Source: a virus
Length of the DNA: 27,961 nucleotides
Strand: one strand, 5' to 3'
IMG/VR virus record: IMGVR_UViG_3300009030_000014
Location: 1-27,961 of that record
Position 1 is the first letter of the stretch. Every line of letters starts with the position of its first letter. Below are positions 23,742 through 27,961 of the stretch, one piece after another. The position numbers and the translations under genes are program-made. The notes beneath the pieces are model-generated. The model saw nothing but the letters and a program-made list of their open reading frames with translations, was not told where the DNA came from and ran no database searches.

Positions 23742-24530
23742 TCAGACTCCTACCTTCATCGCGTTGAGATCGACCGACTCCTTCGGATTGATCGGGTAAC
23801 CGTTGCGCCACATTCGGAGAGCGGCCACGAAGTGCCCCATCGTGACCCGATACATCTTGGCGGCCTTGGTGTACTTCGCGTACAGCTCCTTCTCCGGCTC
23901 ATTGATGTCCATCTCCTTGCGGGTTTTGGGGCCGATGCCATGCGCGCTGAGGTACTTGGCGATGTCCTTCTTCTGCATCAGGCATTCGGGCAGGCCGCAG
24001 TCGTGTTCTTTGAGGTGGGCCGGAACGTGTTCCTTGGCACCTTCAGGCGGCGACGGCGCGTCCGGCACGTCCTCGACCATCTCGTCGTCGATGTCGTCGA
24101 TCTGGAACTGCTCGGCCACCGCCGTGTGCTGCGTCTCCTCGGAGAGCGCCGGCGCCTTCGGACCTTCGACGAACGGTGAGCCGAGCTGGTCGGCCCGGGC
24201 GAGGATCGTCTTGGCCCGCTCGATGTCGTCAAGGGACGGGCTGCCCGGATCCTCGTACTCCGGTGGGACGCTCGGAGCGTCGGCAACCACCTTCGTCCTC
24301 TTCTTCTTCGTGACCTTCTTCTTCGGGCGCTTCTTCTTCGGCTTGGGGTGAGCGATTGCCTCCGCGCCGGCCTTCTTGCCGCCATACGCCTCGGTGCCGG
24401 GGCGCTGGATGGTGGGCTCGGGCGGACCATCGCGATCGTCTTCACCTCGAATGTTGGCTGTCGCCGCGTTGATCGCGCCATCAAGGAACTTGTCGCGATC
24501 GGTCACATGTGCTGATCCCGCTCCGGGCAT
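23742..24530 (-). CDS. Unknown protein with lysine-rich tract, between portal and scaffold genes (262 aa)
   Basis: The start is ATG 24530-24528, with AGGAG six bases upstream, giving 262 residues. The first 60 residues are polar. Residues 62-80 are an extremely basic tract (KPKKKRPKKKVTKKKRTK region), resembling histone-like DNA-binding tails. Residues 90-170 are Pro/Asp/Glu-rich and likely disordered. Residues 172-183 hold H172, H176, C178 and C183, a possible small metal site. The last 75 residues look helical and folded (KKDIAKYLSAHGIGPKTRKE onward). T7 has no counterpart at this point, since its portal gene is followed directly by the scaffold. I do not recognise the family. A DNA-contacting or portal/prohead-associated virion component is possible. 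Confidence 0.78.
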   Translation of the reverse strand: MPGAGSAHVTDRDKFLDGAINAATANIRGEDDRDGPPEPTIQRPGTEAYGGKKAGAEAIAHPKPKKKRPKKKVTKKKRTKVVADAPSVPPEYEDPGSPSLDDIERAKTILARADQLGSPFVEGPKAPALSEETQHTAVAEQFQIDDIDDEMVEDVPDAPSPPEGAKEHVPAHLKEHDCGLPECLMQKKDIAKYLSAHGIGPKTRKEMDINEPEKELYAKYTKAAKMYRVTMGHFVAALRMWRNGYPINPKESVDLNAMKVGV

Positions 24531-24549
24531 GGTCTTCTCCTGTCTTGCT

Positions 24550-26085
24550 TTACGTCAACTGTGGGGACGGGGGAGCCGGCTGGGGCGGCTGTGGCCCACC
24601 GGCGGTCATTATTGTCTCCTCGCGCTTGCCGCCACCCTGTGGGGCCGCTGCGGCCATCTGGGCCATCAACATCTCCTGCTCGCTCTTCTGGCTGTACATG
24701 CCCTCGGTCTTCACCAGCATGCCCTCACCGATCCGGTCGAGGATCTCGATGCCGTGCGCCTTCACCGACTGGTCGAGCTGCATCACCATCGGCAGGATCT
24801 GGAGCGTCATTCTCGCCAGCGACCGCTGCTTGTCCAGTGCGTTGATGCCCGTGGTGACCATGACGCGGACGAGCGGGCCGAGGAGCTGGTTGTCGGTCCC
24901 GCTGAACAGCGGGGAGATCAGGTCTTGCAGGCGGCTCTCCGAGCGGAGCAGTGGCTTCTGGCCCGTCTCCTCGTAGGTGCCGAGAAGGTCGGCCGTCTCG
25001 CTGTTGATCTCGTCCACGATCTCGAGCGCGGCCGTGGCCGACATGTCCGGCGAGAGCGGCCGATCCTTCAGGCCCTTGGCGAAGGCATTCCCCGCCTCTT
25101 GCTTGTCGTCGTTGCGCATCGCTGCGACCCAGCCCCAGTCCTGAATCGCACGGCCGGTGTCCGGCCAGATGATGTCGCCTTCCTGCATGATGACCGGGTC
25201 GCCGGCCTTGGTCTTCATGAGCTTCTTCGGGTCGTCGGCCAGCGACGAGCCCTCGCGGATGCCGATCGGCTTCCAGCTCGCGAACGCCATGGCCTGCGCG
25301 AGCGAGGCCTCCGCGTGATCGATCTGGGCCAGCAGACGCAGGTACTGCCATGCGTAGCCGACCGAATAGTGGCCGATGTCTGGGATCATCGGGACCAGAA
25401 CGCCGTACCAGACGGGATCCTCGTCCTCGACACGCTCGGCTGCTGTGTTCTCCCCGACCTGCCGCCAGATCTCGTTGTCCTCGTAGTTGATGAGCGTCCA
25501 GCTCTCCAGCACGTTGTCGAAGTCCTCGGCAACCTGCACCGCCATCGGGCTCGGCTCCTGCTCTTCGTGGATCGCCAGCAGGATGACCTCGCCGTTCTCG
25601 TTGCGGCGAACTCCGATCGAGCGGAGCGGGTAGACCGTCAGGCCTTCGGGCGTGTTCCGCCAAGCGTTATTGCCCTCGACCAGATTGCGGTGAACGAGTG
25701 CGCTGAACCGTGGCCTGGTGTTCTTCTGGGCGAGCGAACCGATGAGGTTGTTGCTGCGAGCCCGAAGCCTCGCGCGGAGCGAGCCCACCAGCTCGGCCTC
25801 AAGCTCGCCGACGCCGACCAGTCGGTCCAGCTCCTGCCAGATCTCTGGCGGGAAGTCGATCGCACCCCACAGGACGCCGGGTGGCATGATGATCTTCATG
25901 ATCGACGACGTAAGCGAACGCAGGTTGCTGATGCCCTCGCTCGTCCACGGTCGGTCGGTGATCTCGACGCCGCGCGGCGCAAGCGTCGGGTCGAACAGGC
26001 GGGCGGCCTCCTCCGCGTAACTGAGGAAGCGGTCGCGCTCACCCGTCAGGTGGCTGTAGATGAGTTCCGGCTTGGGGTCTGCCAT
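24550..26085 (-). CDS. Portal (head-tail connector) protein, T7 gp8-like
   Basis: A 511-residue protein (T7 gp8 is about 536) starting at ATG 26085-26083, exactly adjacent to the previous TGA, with only a weak ribosome binding site. It is probably translated by coupling. The opening helical region carries the PWTSEGISNLRSLTSSIMKI phrase (about 46-65) and MPPGVLW (67-73), which resemble T7-family connectors (a short linker followed by a loop that ends in Pro-Gly). A long helix and wing region follow, and the tail is Met/Gln-rich and then Pro-rich (last 30 residues). The dodecameric ring is the DNA entry and exit channel and the docking site for terminase and tail tubular protein A. Identification is confident from order, length and pattern. 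Confidence 0.92.
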   Translation of the reverse strand: MADPKPELIYSHLTGERDRFLSYAEEAARLFDPTLAPRGVEITDRPWTSEGISNLRSLTSSIMKIIMPPGVLWGAIDFPPEIWQELDRLVGVGELEAELVGSLRARLRARSNNLIGSLAQKNTRPRFSALVHRNLVEGNNAWRNTPEGLTVYPLRSIGVRRNENGEVILLAIHEEQEPSPMAVQVAEDFDNVLESWTLINYEDNEIWRQVGENTAAERVEDEDPVWYGVLVPMIPDIGHYSVGYAWQYLRLLAQIDHAEASLAQAMAFASWKPIGIREGSSLADDPKKLMKTKAGDPVIMQEGDIIWPDTGRAIQDWGWVAAMRNDDKQEAGNAFAKGLKDRPLSPDMSATAALEIVDEINSETADLLGTYEETGQKPLLRSESRLQDLISPLFSGTDNQLLGPLVRVMVTTGINALDKQRSLARMTLQILPMVMQLDQSVKAHGIEILDRIGEGMLVKTEGMYSQKSEQEMLMAQMAAAAPQGGGKREETIMTAGGPQPPQPAPPSPQLT

Positions 26086-26322
26086 TCAGATTCCGAGCGT
26101 TGGGGCCTCGAGTTGAATCGGTCCCAGAGCCGCCAGTCGTTGCGCGGCTTGGATCTGGGACCGAACGACCTTCTTCTTCTTCTGCTTCAACTCGCCTGCG
26201 ATCTCTTCATCGGTCGGGCCGGTCGGAAGCTCAGGGAAGTCGGGCTTGCCGAGCTGTGCAGCGACTACAGCGCCGCCGGCTGCGAGGACGCCCGCGATGA
26301 TGACCGCCGCTTCGATGGGCAT
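26086..26322 (-). CDS. Small single-pass membrane protein upstream of the portal gene (78 aa)
   Basis: The start is ATG 26322-26320 with GAGAGG five bases upstream; the stop abuts the portal ATG. Residues 4-23 form a hydrophobic Ala/Gly/Ile/Val segment (EAAVIIAGVLAAGGAVVAAQ). A Pro-rich acidic linker (27-43) and a basic tail with KQKKKKVVRSQ (46-56) follow. One membrane segment with a charged tail is also the outline of small holins or phage membrane anchors, but the position before the portal does not help decide. I do not recognise a family. It overlaps the end of the upstream Cys-rich gene by 58 bases in another frame. Confidence 0.65.
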   Translation of the reverse strand: MPIEAAVIIAGVLAAGGAVVAAQLGKPDFPELPTGPTDEEIAGELKQKKKKVVRSQIQAAQRLAALGPIQLEAPTLGI

Positions 26323-26744
26323 GTCAGCCTCTCAATCTGTCGGATGAGGTCGCTTGCATTGCGAAGTCGCGCGTGGATACCGATCAATCCCGCAGTCGCG
26401 GTTACACAATTCATACACCGCATCCCCGGTGGGAGCAAGCCGATCGACATCAGGATGGAGGCGAATCGCGTGAACTTCTCGCCGCGACGCCACGGTCCTT
26501 CGTCCGGGTTGGTCACCTCGATGCGGTACACAACGTCGGGCTTCACCGCCGGGGGGCGGTCAGCTCGCACTCGGACGCACCCCACCTTGCGTGTGCAGAG
26601 CCAGTACATGCCGTCGTGCAGGACGACCGCGTGGTTCGGCTTCCCCCAGCCGCAGAGCAGGTCACACAGAACGCTGTCGAACCACACTCGCAGGCTGGGA
26701 TCAGCGGATCTGCAAGCCCGGCTTCCGTACAGCAGCAGTAGCAC
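26265..26744 (-). CDS. Cys-rich hypothetical protein with possible zinc-binding pairs; start uncertain
   Basis: Between about 26690 and 26323 this frame has strongly G/C third positions and reads as a convincing protein, so the stretch is coding even though no ATG opens it. The start given is GTG 26744-26742 with GGAAG seven bases upstream (159 residues). GTG 26687-26685 is an alternative without a ribosome binding site. Counted from the longer start, Cys pairs occur at C27/C31, C50/C56 and C110/C113 (the last in GMRCMNC), which suggests one or two zinc sites. The end runs 58 bases into the next gene in another frame, and its last 20 residues look unstructured and Ser/Arg-rich. I do not recognise the family. 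Confidence 0.55.
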   Translation of the reverse strand: MLLLLYGSRACRSADPSLRVWFDSVLCDLLCGWGKPNHAVVLHDGMYWLCTRKVGCVRVRADRPPAVKPDVVYRIEVTNPDEGPWRRGEKFTRFASILMSIGLLPPGMRCMNCVTATAGLIGIHARLRNASDLIRQIERLTCPSKRRSSSRASSQPAAL

Positions 26745-26958
26745 GCTCCGACTTCCGCTTCTCGGCGGCCTCGGCCTCTTGGGCTGCTCGGTCGCGATTC
26801 TTGAGCGTGGCTGAGAGCTTGTCGATGAAGAGCCGCTGGGCGCTCCAGTGCTTCCACTCGTTGATCTGCTGGGCCTCATCCCGCTTGTCCAGCGGGTTGA
26901 AGGCCGGCGGTGAGCCAATCCGGTCCTCTAGATCCTTGATGTCTTCTGCGCCAATCAT
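26701..26958 (-). CDS. Small charged helical protein of unknown function (85 aa)
   Basis: The start is ATG 26958-26956, preceded by TGGAGG and a six-base spacer, a very good ribosome binding site lying inside the upstream gene. The product is 85 residues and almost entirely helical in character, rich in Glu, Lys, Arg, Ala and Gln, with a long charged helix at about 25-75. There is no cysteine or membrane segment. It overlaps the tail of the GxGPSL-protein gene by 83 bases in another frame. Size and helix content are comparable to small terminase subunits such as T7 gp18 (89 residues), but I see no sequence likeness and the location is wrong for that, so no function is assigned. Confidence 0.6.
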   Translation of the reverse strand: MIGAEDIKDLEDRIGSPPAFNPLDKRDEAQQINEWKHWSAQRLFIDKLSATLKNRDRAAQEAEAAEKRKSERATAAVRKPGLQIR

Positions 26959-27571
26959 CAAAGTCCTCCATGATCTTGCCGAGCGGGCTGCCCGGTGTCC
27001 AGTTGAGCCACAGGATGTTCTTGTCGATCGCGGCCTTCAGCATCGCGGGCCAGCGATCGTACTCCATCCGCATGGCGTAGTTGCGGCTATTGATCCTCGA
27101 CCGGGCCTGCCGCGTCGAGACGAACTTCTGCTTCGGGTCTGCCTGCATGTCGCATCCGGCGAAGATCAGGCAGTCGTACCGCCAGCTCAACCACTCGACG
27201 CCAAAGAGCATCGAGCGGTTCATGAGATGGCTCAGGTTGTTCTTGTCGCCCCCAAGGAAGTCGGTCTGCTTCTTCCGGCCGACCGGGGTGCAGTTGTGCT
27301 TCTTGTCGAAGAACCTCGTCCGCGTGTCCGGGTGAACCTTCTCGATCGAGGTGTCGACCAGACCCTTGGCCCCGCCCGGCCCGAGCTGGTGCTGCGCCGT
27401 GTGATCGTGTCCGTTGTTGACGCGGTCCACCAGCAGCCAGTACTTCGGCGCCGGGGTGTAGCGGATCGCCGTCGAGATGGCGGCATAGGGCAGGCCGAGG
27501 CACTCGAACGGGACATCCATCAGGCTTGGGCCGGAGCCGCAGACGACTATGGGGTTCGCGGGTATTCCCAA
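26876..27571 (-). CDS. Rossmann-like GxGPSL protein (DUF115/GT42-like), TTG start
   Basis: 231 residues from TTG 27571-27569. This start is chosen because AAGGAGG (27585-27579) lies seven bases upstream, while the longer frame up to 27664 reads as non-protein. Residues 5-16 (ANPIVVCGSGPS, followed by LMDVPF) give the strand-loop-helix GxGPSL nucleotide-sugar-like motif shared by GT42 sialyltransferases and the MptE-like/DUF115 proteins. Residues around 115-145 contain LSHLMNRSMLFGVEWLSW and then LIFAGCDMQ, whose GCDM resembles a second motif of the same group. A sugar-transfer or nucleotide-sugar-binding role is plausible, such as modification of a virion or host glycan, but no activity is shown. 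The final 25 residues are Gly/Ala/Gln-rich and overlap the next gene. Confidence 0.72.
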   Translation of the reverse strand: MGIPANPIVVCGSGPSLMDVPFECLGLPYAAISTAIRYTPAPKYWLLVDRVNNGHDHTAQHQLGPGGAKGLVDTSIEKVHPDTRTRFFDKKHNCTPVGRKKQTDFLGGDKNNLSHLMNRSMLFGVEWLSWRYDCLIFAGCDMQADPKQKFVSTRQARSRINSRNYAMRMEYDRWPAMLKAAIDKNILWLNWTPGSPLGKIMEDFDDWRRRHQGSRGPDWLTAGLQPAGQAG

Positions 27572-27961
27572 GACACCGCCTCCTTGTGGTCGTGCAGCGG
27601 CTTCACGCGGTCGTGGACGCCCTTGCCGCGACCGAAGAAGGCGAAGTCCACGGGCTTGTTCCAAGCGTGGCAGGCGTGGTAGAAGACGCTGTCGGCAAGA
27701 CAGACCTTCTCGGCGGCCTTCATGATCAGGAACTGGCTGGGCATCGGCAGGTCATGCTCCAGCTCGATGCCGACCTCGACGACGCCGGAGCAGCCCTGTT
27801 GGAGCAGCCACTCCCGTCCGAGGTACGAGGGGAAGTCCTTCTTCGTCGCTGCCGTGCTGAGCCCGGGCATGCCAGTCGAGCAGTGCAGGAACCCCATGCG
27901 GTATCGGTGCGCGCTCAGGAAGTCGACCGCCTGAGCCATGTGCTTCCGGTTCCAGTACACC
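27547..27961 (-). CDS. Partial hypothetical protein, cut by the right window edge
   Basis: The frame is open from the right edge to the TAG at 27549-27547. The GTG at 27960-27958 has no visible upstream context and is probably not the true start. The visible 137 residues begin after Val with YWNRKHMAQAVDFLSAHRY and contain four Cys and six His in the first 110 residues, for example FLHCSTGM, VFYHACHAWNKP and LHDHKEAVS. There is no membrane segment. The C-terminal 8 codons overlap the start of the GxGPSL gene by 25 bases, so the two are translationally linked and may act together. An in-frame ATG (27939-27937) could also be the start but lacks a clear ribosome binding site. I do not recognise the family, and its N-terminus is outside the window. 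Confidence 0.65.
   Translation of the reverse strand, partial: VYWNRKHMAQAVDFLSAHRYRMGFLHCSTGMPGLSTAATKKDFPSYLGREWLLQQGCSGVVEVGIELEHDLPMPSQFLIMKAAEKVCLADSVFYHACHAWNKPVDFAFFGRGKGVHDRVKPLHDHKEAVSWEYPRTP
27579..27585 (-). promoter_or_regulatory. Strong ribosome binding site selecting a TTG start
   Basis: AAGGAGG on the transcribed strand matches the full anti-Shine-Dalgarno core and lies seven bases before TTG 27571. No in-frame ATG or GTG lies at a workable distance, so this site fixes the start of the GxGPSL gene. It sits inside the last codons of the upstream gene. Confidence 0.75.

Noticed and set aside
24376-26814. 812-codon open frame on the plus strand opposite the portal and neighbours
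   Set aside because: It crosses four well-supported minus-strand genes and has the Arg/Leu/Val/Asp/His-rich composition of antisense frames; no ribosome binding site or domain.
26543-26857. Alternative minus-strand frame containing CECGSTAFCVTC, at first zinc-ribbon-like
   Set aside because: Its third-position pattern is poor and the product becomes Ser/Thr/Arg low-complexity, while the overlapping frame ending at 26265 has consistent G/C third positions and varied composition.
1-27961. tRNA genes, CRISPR arrays, insertion sequences, attachment sites
   Set aside because: No cloverleaf-like segment, regularly spaced repeats, transposase or integrase frame was seen; almost all the DNA is used by overlapping virion genes.

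Overview
This window is the virion morphogenesis module of a short-tailed (podovirus-like) tailed phage. Every gene I accept lies on the minus strand, so the genes read from right to left. The DNA is GC-rich, and codon third positions are strongly G/C in the accepted frames, which suggests a high-GC bacterial host. I see no integrase, repressor, DNA-replication gene, tRNA, insertion sequence or CRISPR array here. The host cannot be named from this sequence.

Reading in the direction of transcription (27961 to 1), there are first two or three small genes. One is cut by the right edge, and one encodes a Rossmann-like GxGPSL protein with a TTG start. Then come a Cys-rich protein, a small membrane-anchored protein, the portal, a basic-tailed protein of unknown role, the scaffold, and the major capsid protein. 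Next are tail tubular proteins A and B, three internal virion (ejection) proteins, the tail fibre, two small virion-like proteins, an Asp-box beta-propeller protein, the large terminase subunit, two tiny basic proteins, and a fibre-like gene cut by the left edge. The order portal-scaffold-capsid-TTA-TTB-gp14-gp15-gp16-fibre-(small genes)-terL matches phage T7 genes 8 to 19, and most sizes match too.

The main departure is the protein in the T7 gp16 position. It is 3086 residues (T7 gp16 is about 1300), takes a third of the window, and has no transglycosylase motif that I can see. It carries an HEWVH zinc-peptidase signature and long segments resembling phage 'polyvalent' ejected proteins.

Genes are packed tightly, with most junctions overlapping by 1 to 8 bases, which points to translational coupling. 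The only real non-coding gaps flank the capsid gene. A 238-base leader upstream holds a promoter-like sequence, direct repeats and a 14-bp stem that covers the capsid ribosome binding site. A 66-base gap downstream holds a GC-rich terminator-like hairpin. The capsid gene therefore appears to be the separately controlled node of the cluster. No holin, endolysin or small terminase subunit is recognisable in the window.
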